Part shown: positions 7,277 to 14,480 of the stretch, one piece after another
Layout of the letters: the number at the start of each line of letters is the position of its first letter
Position numbering within the stretch: position 1 is the first letter of the stretch
Assembly (NCBI GenBank): GCA_050249235.1
Contig: JBFWQW010000044.1
Location: forward strand, 1 to 22,010
Direction of reading: 5' to 3'
Length of the DNA stretch: 22,010 nucleotides
Source of the DNA: JAEKLB01 sp050249235
Lineage (GTDB): Bacteria; Actinomycetota; Acidimicrobiia; Acidimicrobiales; CADCSY01
Translations under genes and position numbers: made by a program
The notes under the pieces: generated by a model
The model's database searches: none
What the model saw: only the letters and a program-made list of their open reading frames with translations
Told to the model about the DNA's origin: nothing

Positions 7277-8197
7277 GTGGACGAGCAGGTGGACGGGGTC
7301 GAGCGCACCGGCGAGCCCGGCGTCGCGGTCGGCGGGGCCGCGCCCACGTCGCACAGCTACTTCTCGCAGCGGCTCCGGCTGCACTACCTCGACTGGGGCA
7401 ACGCCGGCGCGCCGCCGCTGCTGCTCGTCCACGGCAACCGCGACCACTGCCACAACTGGGACTGGGTGGCCGCACGCCTCCGGGACGAGTACCACATCGT
7501 CGCCCCGGACCTGCGGGGCCACGGCGACTCGCAGTGGAGCACGGGCTCGACCTACACCAGCGCCGAGTACGTCTACGACATCGCCCAGCTGATCCACCAA
7601 CGGGGCATGGCTCCCTTGCGGATCGTGGCCCACTCCCTCGGCGGCAGCGTGGCACTGAAGTACGCCGGCGCCTTCCCGGAGAACGTCGAGCGCCTGATCG
7701 TGATCGAGGGGACCGGGCCGCCGCGCGTCGACCCTGCGCTCCGGCCCACCCCACCCGACCGGATGCGGAGCTGGATCGAGGCCGGCCGGGCCCTCGCCGG
7801 TCGGACACCCCGCCGCTACCCGTCGCTCGACGCCGCCTTCCACCGCATGCAGGAGGCCAACCCCCACCTCTCCCCCGAGCAGGCGAGGCACCTCACGATC
7901 CACGGCAGCAACGAGAACGAGGACGGCACCTACAGCTGGAAGTTCGACAACCACGTCCACGTCGGCACGCCCTTCGACCTCGGCCCGGAGGAGACCCGCC
8001 GGCTGTGGGCGAACATCGCCTGCCCGGTGCTGCTCGTCACCGGCTCGGAGAGCTGGCAGCGCCGCCACGTCGAGGACGACGACCTGGTGGGCGAGTTCCG
8101 GGACGCGCGCCACGTCGTGATCGACGACGCCGGGCACTGGGTCCACCATGACCAGCTCGACCGCTTCGTCGCCCTCGTCCGGGACTTTCTGGCCTGA
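7277..8197 (+). CDS. Alpha/beta-fold hydrolase
   Basis: This 306-residue alpha/beta hydrolase has the oxyanion-hole HG in LLLVHGNRDH (about 48-57), APDLRGHGDS (76-85), a nucleophile elbow AHSLGGS with S120, and a C-terminal catalytic histidine in DDAGHWVHH (H287). The elbow begins with Ala rather than Gly (A-H-S-L-G), a tolerated variant. The acid residue is not obvious by eye. There is no signal peptide, so it is probably cytoplasmic. The first ~25 residues are poorly conserved-looking. It diverges from the ABC exporter operon. Substrate is unknown: the superfamily includes esterases, haloalkane dehalogenase-like enzymes and epoxide hydrolases, and nothing seen here selects one. Confidence 0.92.
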   Translation: MDEQVDGVERTGEPGVAVGGAAPTSHSYFSQRLRLHYLDWGNAGAPPLLLVHGNRDHCHNWDWVAARLRDEYHIVAPDLRGHGDSQWSTGSTYTSAEYVYDIAQLIHQRGMAPLRIVAHSLGGSVALKYAGAFPENVERLIVIEGTGPPRVDPALRPTPPDRMRSWIEAGRALAGRTPRRYPSLDAAFHRMQEANPHLSPEQARHLTIHGSNENEDGTYSWKFDNHVHVGTPFDLGPEETRRLWANIACPVLLVTGSESWQRRHVEDDDLVGEFRDARHVVIDDAGHWVHHDQLDRFVALVRDFLA

Positions 8198-8207
8198 CAC
8201 CGGACCC

Positions 8208-8426
8208 GTGACCGCGCCGCTGCCGCCGGACGACACCCGGCCCCGCCGGCACCGAACCCGGGTGATCGGCGGCGTCGGCTCGGGCCGGGGCTGGTGGCAG
8301 GCGTGGTGCACGGAGGCAGGGTGCACGTGGAAGGGCCCCACCCGTCCCCAGCGGGTCGGCAGCCGCCAGCAGGCCACCTCCGATGCCACCGCCCACGAGG
8401 AGTCGACCGGCGGCTACCTCGACTGA
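8208..8426 (+). CDS. Small hypothetical protein, possibly metal-binding
   Basis: This frame of about 72 residues starts with GTG at 8208, 10 bases after the hydrolase stop. It has a basic N-terminal half followed by a compact pattern: W29 W30, W33-C34, C39, W41, then DATAH (59-63) and a GGYLD end. The spacing C-x4-C followed by a distant His suggests a small metal site, but I do not recognise a named family. The tryptophan/cysteine pattern looks far more protein-like than the shadow frames around it. No clear ribosome-binding site is seen; it may be read through from the hydrolase transcript. Confidence 0.5.
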   Translation: MTAPLPPDDTRPRRHRTRVIGGVGSGRGWWQAWCTEAGCTWKGPTRPQRVGSRQQATSDATAHEESTGGYLD

Positions 8427-8615
8427 CGGGCGCCGCGTCGGTGGTCGGCTTCGATGACCCGCCCCGGGCGGGGAGCCCACGTGCGACGCCCCCTCCGAGC
8501 CGCCACGTCCCGTTCTCCGTCGACTGAGCGGAACAACCCGAACAACCCGGCTGCGTCGACAAGGAACGGGGTGGGAGAGCCGGGGTCAGGGCTGCCGAGC
8601 TGCCAAGCTGGCCGG

Positions 8616-8879
8616 GTGACCAAGTTCATGGCGGTCGTCCGGTTCGTGGGTCGGAGCTCGAAGCGGGTCGCCGTGGCGATCGTCGGCGGGGCGCTCGTGC
8701 TCGCGGGCCTGGCCATGCTGGTGCTGCCGGGCCCGGGCATCGTGGTCGTGGCCCTCGGCCTGGCGGTGCTCGGCACCGAGTTCGCCTGGGCCGCCATCGT
8801 CCTCGAGAAGGGCAAGCAGGGCGCCACCAGGGTGGTCGACACCGGCAAGCGGACCGCCCGCCGGGCGATGCGCCGCTGA
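8616..8879 (+). CDS. PGPGW-motif transmembrane protein (TIGR02611-like)
   Basis: This 87-residue membrane protein has two hydrophobic segments (about 18-36 and 41-62) joined by the family motif L-P-G-P-G at 37-41, and a strongly basic tail (KRTARRAMRR) that should face the cytoplasm. The family is widespread in actinobacteria and its function is not established. The start is GTG at 8616. It has no Shine-Dalgarno, but a weak -10-like CAAGCT ends 6 bases upstream, so it may be leaderless. An ATG at 8628 is an alternative. The 189 bp before it (8427-8615) show no gene, only a short direct repeat of GAACAACCCG. Confidence 0.85.
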   Translation: MTKFMAVVRFVGRSSKRVAVAIVGGALVLAGLAMLVLPGPGIVVVALGLAVLGTEFAWAAIVLEKGKQGATRVVDTGKRTARRAMRR

Positions 8880-8896
8880 CGGAGGACAGGCCCGGC

Positions 8897-9178
8897 GTGG
8901 ACCTGACCGCCTTCCAGGACCTCATGGTCCGGACCTACGGCGAGCGCGACCGGGCGAGGGGCACGGCCTCGACGGTGGCCTGGCTCACCGAGGAGCTCGG
9001 CGAGCTGGCCCAGGCGGTGCGCAAGGGCGACGACGCCGACCGGCTCCACGAGCTCGGCGACGTGCTCGCCTGGCTGGCGTCGCTGGCGGCCCAGCTCGGG
9101 CTCTCGCTCGACGACGCTGCCGCCCGCTACGCCGGGGGCTGCCCGCGGTGCGGGTCGACGCCCTGCCGCTGCCCCTGA
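8897..9178 (+). CDS. MazG-like nucleotide pyrophosphohydrolase
   Basis: This 93-residue all-alpha NTP-PPase superfamily protein has the metal-binding motif E32-E33-x2-E36 (TEELGELAQAV) followed by E52-x2-D55 (HELGDVLAWL). Such enzymes hydrolyse non-canonical or excess NTPs to NMP and pyrophosphate. The chain ends in a cysteine cluster, GCPRCGSTPCRCP, with C82, C85, C90 and C92 able to bind a metal ion, an addition beyond the catalytic core. The start is GTG at 8897 with GGAGG about 11 bases upstream and 17 bases after the PGPGW gene, so the two are probably one operon. It converges on asd, with 30 bases between stops. Confidence 0.9.
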   Translation: MDLTAFQDLMVRTYGERDRARGTASTVAWLTEELGELAQAVRKGDDADRLHELGDVLAWLASLAAQLGLSLDDAAARYAGGCPRCGSTPCRCP

Positions 9179-9208
9179 CCGGCCGGGGCGGGGCCGAGCG
9201 GGGATCCG

Positions 9209-10228
9209 TCAGCCGAAGGCGCCCTGCGCCAGCAGGGTCTCGGCGATCTGCACCGCGTTGAGGGCCGCGCCCTTGCGGAGGTTGTCGCCGGAGACGAACA
9301 GGGCGAGGCCGTGCTCGGCCCCCGGGTCGCGCCGGATGCGGCCGACGTAGGTCGGGTCGTTGCCGGTGGCGACGAGGGGCGAGGGCAGGTCGTGGAGCAC
9401 CACCCCGGGCGCGGCGGCCAGGAGCTCACGGGCCCGCTCGGGCGAGAGGGGGCGCTCGAACTCGGCATTGACGGACAGCGAGTGGCTCGTGAAGACCGGC
9501 ACCCGGACGCACGTCCCGGAGACGGGAAGGTCGGGCAGGTCGAGGATCTTCCGGCTCTCGTCGACGAGCTTGCGCTCCTCGTCCGTGTAGCCGTCGTCGG
9601 CCTCGACGTAGTTCCGGGCCACCACGTTGAACGCGAGCGGCTGCTCCCACTTCGACGATGCCGGGAACGAGGCGGCGTCGCCCCGGTGGGCGAGGCCGGC
9701 CGCCTCGGCCGCCACCTTGCGGACCTGCTCGTCGAGCTCGTCGACGCCGGCCTGGCCGGCCCCCGAGGCGGCCTGGTAGGTGCTCACGACCAGCCGGCGC
9801 AGGCCGGCCTCGTCGTGCAGCGGCTTGAGCACCGGCATGGCGATCATGGTCGTGCAGTTCGGGTTGGCGATGATCCCCTTGGGCCGCACGGCCAGCGCGG
9901 CGGCGTTGACCTCGGGAACGACCAGCGGCACGTCGGGATCGGACCGCCAGGCCGAGGAGTTGTCGATCACCAGCGCACCGGCCGCGGCCAGGCGGGGGGA
10001 GTGCTCAAGGCTGGCGGTGCCACCGCAGGCGAGGAGGGCCACGTCGATCCCGTCGAGGTCGGCGGTGGCGATGTCCTCGACGACGATGCCCCCGAGGATC
10101 CGACCGGCCGACCGGGCCGAGGCGAAGAGGCGCAGCCTCCCGACCGGGAAGCCGCGCTCCTCCAGGATGGACCGCATGACGCCGCCGACCAGACCGGTGG
10201 CGCCGACGATGGCGACGTCGAGACTCAC
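9209..10228 (-). CDS. asd: Aspartate-semialdehyde dehydrogenase
   Basis: This 339-residue cytoplasmic enzyme reduces aspartyl-4-phosphate to aspartate semialdehyde with NADPH, the branch point to lysine/diaminopimelate, threonine and methionine. The nucleotide-binding motif GATGLVG is at 9-15, the catalytic cysteine is C125 in NPNCTT and the active-site histidine is H249 in FTSHS. The length is normal. The start is GTG at 10228: a TACCCT -10 box ends 8 bases upstream and there is no Shine-Dalgarno, suggesting its own leaderless promoter. It lies on the same strand as lysC but is separated from it by a DUF4012 gene and an LPXTG gene, whereas the two are often adjacent in actinobacteria. Confidence 0.97.
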   Translation of the reverse strand: MSLDVAIVGATGLVGGVMRSILEERGFPVGRLRLFASARSAGRILGGIVVEDIATADLDGIDVALLACGGTASLEHSPRLAAAGALVIDNSSAWRSDPDVPLVVPEVNAAALAVRPKGIIANPNCTTMIAMPVLKPLHDEAGLRRLVVSTYQAASGAGQAGVDELDEQVRKVAAEAAGLAHRGDAASFPASSKWEQPLAFNVVARNYVEADDGYTDEERKLVDESRKILDLPDLPVSGTCVRVPVFTSHSLSVNAEFERPLSPERARELLAAAPGVVLHDLPSPLVATGNDPTYVGRIRRDPGAEHGLALFVSGDNLRKGAALNAVQIAETLLAQGAFG

Positions 10229-10236
10229 GGTGGCCG

Positions 10237-10242
10237 AGGGTA
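10237..10242 (-). promoter_or_regulatory. -10 box TACCCT of leaderless asd
   Basis: On the minus strand TACCCT is followed by 8 bases and then the asd GTG. No purine-rich ribosome-binding site lies between. This suggests asd has its own transcript. Confidence 0.55.
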
Positions 10243-10259
10243 CCGGCCACCGGGCGTGG

Positions 10260-10277
10260 CCCGGGAAGCGTTCCGGG
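10260..10277 (-). terminator. Hairpin between LPXTG gene and asd
   Basis: CCCGG-x-AA, loop GCG, TT-CCGGG forms a short GC-rich stem with one bulge. It lies downstream of the LPXTG gene's stop and just upstream of the asd -10 box, where a terminator separating the two transcripts would be expected. Confidence 0.3.
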
Positions 10278-10336
10278 CGTGCGTCGCGGCGGTGATCGCC
10301 GAGGGGAGCGCGTGCCGGAGGGTCCCCGGGGCGGGG

Positions 10337-10627
10337 CTACGCCTTGCGGGAGCGGCGCACCAGGATGGTGCCGACGGCGAGGGCACCGGCGCCCAGCACC
10401 GTCATGCCGACGACGTCGCCACCCGTGACGGGCAGCGTGGCGCTGGCCGCAGCCGGCTCGGCCCTGGTGGTGCTCTGACTGCCGGCCTTCACCTCGGTCT
10501 GGGGCTGGCCGGTCGGCTCGCAGGTGGCGGGGTACGTGCAGGACTCGGCCGCGGCGGCTGCGCCGGCCGGCAGCGCGAACGCCATCGTGATCCCGATGAG
10601 CGCTGCTGCCCTCTTGGCCTTGTTCAT
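10337..10627 (-). CDS. Small LPXTG-type secreted surface protein
   Basis: This 96-residue protein has an N-terminal signal peptide (MNKAKRAAALIGITMAFALP; cleavage likely near AGAAAAA-ES, about residue 27). A short extracellular part of about 40 residues contains two cysteines in C30-TYPAT-C36 that could form a disulphide. The sorting signal is LPVTGG at 65-70, followed by a membrane segment (about 71-90) and a basic tail RRSRKA. That is the architecture of a sortase substrate covalently anchored to peptidoglycan. The start is ATG at 10627 with GGAGAGG about 9 bases upstream; an extension to 10678 would place charged residues before the signal peptide. No sortase gene is in the window. Function unknown. 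Confidence 0.82.
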   Translation of the reverse strand: MNKAKRAAALIGITMAFALPAGAAAAAESCTYPATCEPTGQPQTEVKAGSQSTTRAEPAAASATLPVTGGDVVGMTVLGAGALAVGTILVRRSRKA

Positions 10628-10687
10628 CCTCTGGGTCCTCTCCTGCAGTTCGTGCGGCTCCGGCAACCTGCGGATCACGCCGACGAG

Positions 10688-12481
10688 CTACACGTTCGCC
10701 ACGCGCCGTCGATCGTCCTGCCAGGCGCCGCCGCCATAGTGCCATCGCGCTGCGGGAACTCGCGCGGACGGTTCGATCAACACCGAGCCAACGCTCGCCG
10801 GGAGCGTGAACCGGACCGTGACCTCCACGGTGGACCCGCGGCGCACGACGACGGTGGATCCGACCACCCGGGTGGGCCCGTCGGCGCCCCGCACCTCGAC
10901 GGCGTCGACGCCCTCGACCTCGATGTCGTCGGCCTGGCCGGGCAGGTTGACGGCCAGCATCCCGCGGTAGTCGCCGGCGCGAAGCAGGGGCACGAGCGCC
11001 GGATGGGGCCCGGCCACGTAACCCGACTCGCCCTCGGGCGTCGGGTTGTCGATCCGCACGGCGAGGCGCACCGCCGTCCGCCCGCCCTCCCCCGGCTCCG
11101 AGGTCATGACGACGTCGGTGCGGACGAACCAGTCGAGCTTGTTGCCGCCGGTGTTGAGCAGGGAGACGGCGAGCGAGTCGGACGTCAGGGCACCGTCCAT
11201 CCCCGCCGCCTCCCAGCCGGCCTGCTCGTCGGGGTGCGACGACCAGGCCAGGAGGTGACGACCCCGCACCGCCGCGCCGAGCTCCCGGGCGAGCGTGGCC
11301 GGCGACCAGGAGCCGGCCTCCAGGGCGTCGAAGGTGGCACCGGTCAGGCGGCTCAGCCGGTCGCGCCGCTGGCCCGTCTCGGCGTCGTCGCCGGTCTGGA
11401 TCCCCTCGTACTGGTCGTGGAGCAGGTCGGGGAGGACGTCGTCGGCGGTGACGGTGCCGTCGTCGAGCTGGATGGGACCGGTCGACGCGATGAGCGCCCG
11501 GAGCGCGACCGGGTCGATGGCGAGCACGCCGTCGACCTCGCCGCCCCCCGCCGCGGCCCACATCCGGGACGCCAGCTCGGCCGACTCGGCGAAGCGGGGC
11601 GACACCATGAGGTTGCGCCACTCGGTCTCGGGCGCCAGCCACCCCCACCGGTCGGACAGCACCCCGGTGGCGGTGACCGCGCCGGCCGGCACCTCGAACT
11701 CGTAGATGGGCTCGACGTCGCCGAGGCTGAGCTCGCCACCCTCGGTCGTCAGGAGGCCGGCCGAGAGCCACATGCCCGAGCCGGCCCGCATCTCGGCGTT
11801 GTTGGCCGCCACGAGGAGGTAGCGCCGGGGTCCTTCGAGCAGGCGCCGGGCCGCGCTGGTGCCGGCCGCGGCGTCGGCCAGCGACTCCTTGGCCTCGGCC
11901 AGCTCGGCGGCGACCTCGTTCCGGGCGTCGACCAGCGGCCCGACGAGGCCCTTCGAGGGACCGAGGTCGTCGACCGCGCCGACCCGCGCCGCCACCCTGG
12001 CCACGGCGTCGTCGAGCACCCGGAGCTGGGTGATCCGGGCCCCGCCGGCGAGGTCGCGGCCGTCGAGCACACCCTGGAGCGTGGCCACGCCCTCCGCGGC
12101 AGCGTCGGCAACCTCGGCGACCGCCTCGCTGAGGGCGTGCACCGAGCGGAGCTGCCGGCCGACCACCGGCAGGAACCGGGCCGGGGCGAGGAGCGGGTTG
12201 CCGGTGGCCGCGGCGGCCCGGTCGAGGTGGTTGGCGGCCCGTCGGAGCGGCGCCACGGGGGTTCCGGCGGCGACCGCCTCGGCGTCGAGGTGGTCACGCG
12301 CCTCCCGGGCCGCGGCCCGACCGTCGCGGAGGTCGGCGGCGGCACGGGCCAGGAGCACGCCGCAGGCCACCGCCCAGACCACCACGACGAGCCCGGTCCC
12401 GAGCAGCACCGGGTGCCGGCGGAGCGACCGGACGATGCGACGGCGGCGGGACGACGTCGTCCCGCCGGTCGGGCCCGTCAT
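10688..12481 (-). CDS. DUF4012 domain protein, membrane-anchored
   Basis: This 597-residue protein has one N-terminal membrane segment (about 25-46) after a basic stretch (SRRRRIVRSLRRHP), a helical region rich in Ala/Arg/Glu (about 50-190), then the DUF4012 region (RRYLLVAANNAEMRAGSGMW and onward). Most of it should be outside the membrane. DUF4012 proteins are common in actinobacteria, often near envelope or polysaccharide genes; their function is not established. The start is ATG at 12481. The whole gap to the lysC stop is a triple 17-bp repeat carrying two six-codon mini-frames, so translation is probably coupled to lysC. The next gene is the LPXTG protein, 60 bp downstream. Confidence 0.88.
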   Translation of the reverse strand: MTGPTGGTTSSRRRRIVRSLRRHPVLLGTGLVVVVWAVACGVLLARAAADLRDGRAAAREARDHLDAEAVAAGTPVAPLRRAANHLDRAAAATGNPLLAPARFLPVVGRQLRSVHALSEAVAEVADAAAEGVATLQGVLDGRDLAGGARITQLRVLDDAVARVAARVGAVDDLGPSKGLVGPLVDARNEVAAELAEAKESLADAAAGTSAARRLLEGPRRYLLVAANNAEMRAGSGMWLSAGLLTTEGGELSLGDVEPIYEFEVPAGAVTATGVLSDRWGWLAPETEWRNLMVSPRFAESAELASRMWAAAGGGEVDGVLAIDPVALRALIASTGPIQLDDGTVTADDVLPDLLHDQYEGIQTGDDAETGQRRDRLSRLTGATFDALEAGSWSPATLARELGAAVRGRHLLAWSSHPDEQAGWEAAGMDGALTSDSLAVSLLNTGGNKLDWFVRTDVVMTSEPGEGGRTAVRLAVRIDNPTPEGESGYVAGPHPALVPLLRAGDYRGMLAVNLPGQADDIEVEGVDAVEVRGADGPTRVVGSTVVVRRGSTVEVTVRFTLPASVGSVLIEPSARVPAARWHYGGGAWQDDRRRVANV

Positions 12482-12530
12482 CGCTCGGGTCGGGTCATCG
12501 ATCGGGTCGGGTCATCGATCGGGTCGGGTC
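12480..12530 (-). repeat. Three tandem 17-bp units between lysC and the DUF4012 gene
   Basis: The units lie at 12480-12496, 12497-12513 and 12514-12530; the last two are identical and the first differs at one base. They fill the entire gap between the lysC stop (12529-12531) and the next start (12479-12481). Each unit contains ATGA on the minus strand. Consequently two six-codon frames (MTRPDR and MTRPER) each end in a TGA that overlaps the next ATG, forming a chain into the DUF4012 start. Confidence 0.9.
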
Positions 12531-13743
12531 ACTTGGCGAGGCCGAAGGCCTCGTGCAGGGCGGTAACGGCGTCCTCGACCCGGTCGGCGCCGACGACGCA
12601 CGTGATCCGGATCGCCGACGTCGAGATCATCTCGATGTTGATCCCGAGGTCGGCGAGGACGGAGAACATCCGGGCGCTGACCCCTGGGTTCGTCTTCATG
12701 CCCGCGCCCACCAGCGAAACCTTGGCGATCGTGCCCACGGTCGTGACCTCGGCGGCGCCGATCTCGCCGGCGTGGGCCCGGCACACCTCCTCGGCCACGG
12801 CCAGGTCGGCCTTCGGGACGGTGAAGGAGATGTCGGTCGTGCCGTGGACCGAGGTGTTCTGCACGATCATGTCGACGTTGATCCGACGCTCGGCCAGGGA
12901 GCCGAACAGGCGGGCGGCGATGCCGGGCTCGTCGGGCACGTGGGTGACGGTCACCTTCGCCTCGGACACGTCGTGCACGACGGCGGAGACGATCGGTTGC
13001 TCCATCGAAGGGTCCTCCTCGCGGATCCAGGTGCCCGGCTCCCAGGTGAAGCTCGAGCGGACGTGCAGGCGCACGCCGTAGGTGCGGGCGAACTCGACGG
13101 AGCGCATCGCCGGCTTCGGGCACCCGGCGCCGCACATCTCGAGCATCTCGTCGAACGACAGCGCCGCCAGCCGGCGGGCCGCGGGAACGAGCCTCGGGTC
13201 GGCGGTGAACACACCGGGCACGTCGGTGTACAGCTCGCACGACTCGGCCCCGAGGGCGTGGGCCAGCGCCACGGCGGTGATGTCGGAGGCATCCCGACCG
13301 AGGAACGTGACGTCGCTGTCCGTCGACACGCCCTGGGCCCCGCCCACGACGGCCACCTTCCCCTCAGCCAGCGCCCGCTCGATCCGGGCCGGCTTGATCT
13401 CGATGATGCGGGCCTTGGTGTGGGCGGTGTCGGTGACGATGCCGGCCTGGCTGCCCGTGAAGGACTCGGCCGGGCAGTCGTGGTCGTGCAGGGCCATGGT
13501 GAGCAGCGCCATCGACTTTCGCTCGCCGGCGGTGACGAGCATGTCCCACTCCCGGCCGGGCTGGCGGGTGGCGACCTCGTCGGCGAGGCGGATCAGGGCG
13601 TCGGTCTCCTTGCCCATGGCGCTCACGACCACGACGACGTCCGACCCCCGACGGCGGGTGAGGGCCACGTACTCGGCAACCGACCGCATCCGATCGGGAT
13701 CGGCGACGGACGTGCCCCCAAACTTCTGGACGACGAGCGGCAT
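12529..13743 (-). CDS. lysC: Aspartate kinase
   Basis: This 404-residue cytoplasmic enzyme phosphorylates aspartate with ATP, the first step towards lysine, diaminopimelate, threonine and methionine. The kinase domain begins with VVQKFGGTSVADPDR (5-19) and includes TFLGRDASDITAVALAHAL, the substrate/ATP-binding region. Two ACT domains occupy about residues 265-400 (VTHVPDEPGIAARLFGSLAE; LVGAGMKTNPGVSARMFSVL) and would bind lysine and/or threonine for feedback control. The length fits monofunctional actinobacterial aspartokinases. The start is ATG at 13743, 9 bases after TACCTT, so it may be leaderless. A segment that usually reads like GAKVLQPRAVE is GAGCPKPAMRSVE here, a modest deviation in an otherwise typical sequence. 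Confidence 0.97.
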   Translation of the reverse strand: MPLVVQKFGGTSVADPDRMRSVAEYVALTRRRGSDVVVVVSAMGKETDALIRLADEVATRQPGREWDMLVTAGERKSMALLTMALHDHDCPAESFTGSQAGIVTDTAHTKARIIEIKPARIERALAEGKVAVVGGAQGVSTDSDVTFLGRDASDITAVALAHALGAESCELYTDVPGVFTADPRLVPAARRLAALSFDEMLEMCGAGCPKPAMRSVEFARTYGVRLHVRSSFTWEPGTWIREEDPSMEQPIVSAVVHDVSEAKVTVTHVPDEPGIAARLFGSLAERRINVDMIVQNTSVHGTTDISFTVPKADLAVAEEVCRAHAGEIGAAEVTTVGTIAKVSLVGAGMKTNPGVSARMFSVLADLGINIEMISTSAIRITCVVGADRVEDAVTALHEAFGLAK

Positions 13744-13752
13744 CGGCGCGGA

Positions 13753-13758
13753 AAGGTA
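13753..13758 (-). promoter_or_regulatory. -10 box TACCTT of lysC
   Basis: On the minus strand TACCTT lies 9 bases before the lysC ATG and no Shine-Dalgarno intervenes. It is consistent with a leaderless or near-leaderless lysC transcript. Confidence 0.5.
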
Positions 13759-13771
13759 CTGGCTGGTCGAC

Positions 13772-13844
13772 CCGGCGCCGCCAGCCGATGGGATGCAGGC
13801 GCCGCCAGCCGTGGGACAGAGATGCCGTCAGCCGGCGGCGCCGG
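13772..13844 (-). terminator. Inverted repeat downstream of the BldD-like gene
   Basis: CCGGCGCCGCC (13772-13782) and GGCGGCGCCGG (13834-13844) are perfect 11-bp complements. A 13-bp direct copy of the left arm (GGCGCCGCCAGCC at 13774-13786 and 13798-13810) offers a second pairing partner, so two mutually exclusive hairpins are possible. It lies between the BldD-like gene's stop and the lysC promoter and probably terminates the former. Confidence 0.45.
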
Positions 13845-13850
13845 GACCGC

Positions 13851-14408
13851 TCAGGAAGGAGGCACGACCCGGACGGAGGGGCGGGTGCGGGCGACGGTGG
13901 CCAGCGCGCCCCACCGGTCGAGGCGCTCGAGCAGCGTGGACTCGTCGACCCCGGACATCGAGGCCAGGCCCCGGATGTCGTCCCTGCGTACGGACAGGAC
14001 CCGGCCGTTCCAGTCACCACGGTCGAGCACGATGGACCGGGCGTAGCGGAGGACGGGCGCAGCCTCCTCGGGCGCGGCCTCGAGGGCCAGCAGGTCGAGC
14101 ACGACGTTGCCGCCGGCGGTGCCGGTGCGGTCGTCACGCACCTCGGCCTCGCCGAGGAGGGTGCCCATCGGCACCTCGAAGAAGTCGGCCAGCTCCCGCA
14201 GGCGGGGCAGGCTCAGGTTCCGGAAGCCCCGCTCGTAGGCCCCGACGGCCGACGCGCTCCAGCGACCGCCGGACTCGCGCTCGACGTCGTCCAGGGACAG
14301 CCGGCGCTGCCGTCGCACCGCCCGCAGCCGGACACCGACCTCGCGGGAGAACGACACGACGTCGTCGACCACCTCGTGTTCCTCGGCCACGGGCCAATGG
14401 TTCGACAC
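13851..14408 (-). CDS. XRE-family transcriptional regulator, BldD-like
   Basis: This protein of about 185 residues has an N-terminal helix-turn-helix (about 24-87: VGVRLRAVRRQRRLSLDDVE, SAVGAYERGFRNLSLPRLRE, LADFFEVPMGTLLG). The pattern, especially the AYERG and PRLRELADFF spacing, resembles BldD, the actinobacterial developmental regulator. The C-terminal half (about 100-180) has YARSIVLDRGDWNGRVLSVR and helical segments, not an obvious c-di-GMP signature by eye. The start is uncertain: GTG at 14408 is used here, and GTG at 14390 is an alternative with a -10-like AACCAT 5 bases before it. It diverges from the cyclophilin gene with 72 bp between. Confidence 0.8.
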   Translation of the reverse strand: MSNHWPVAEEHEVVDDVVSFSREVGVRLRAVRRQRRLSLDDVERESGGRWSASAVGAYERGFRNLSLPRLRELADFFEVPMGTLLGEAEVRDDRTGTAGGNVVLDLLALEAAPEEAAPVLRYARSIVLDRGDWNGRVLSVRRDDIRGLASMSGVDESTLLERLDRWGALATVARTRPSVRVVPPS

Positions 14409-14466
14409 CGGGAGCCCCACACCCTGCACGGCGGCCGGCCGGTCTCGCGGCGGCCTCGGGCCTCGG

Positions 14467-14472
14467 TAGCGT
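14467..14472 (+). promoter_or_regulatory. -10 box TAGCGT of a probable leaderless gene
   Basis: TAGCGT is followed by 8 bases and then the GTG of the cyclophilin gene at 14481, without a ribosome-binding site. This is the same layout as at asd and accD. Confidence 0.55.
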
Positions 14473-14480
14473 GCCGACCC

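Noticed and set aside
5412..7808. Long N-terminal extension of the first ABC gene (frame open to 7808)
   Set aside because: The extra ~220 residues are Arg/Ser/Gly-rich, antisense to the hydrolase gene, and a good ribosome-binding site exists for GTG at 7145.
9311..13081. A 1256-codon open frame on the plus strand across asd, LPXTG, DUF4012 and lysC
   Set aside because: Its translation is Gly/Arg/Val/Glu-rich with no domain, and the opposite strand carries four well-recognised genes. It is an antisense shadow caused by GC-rich third positions.
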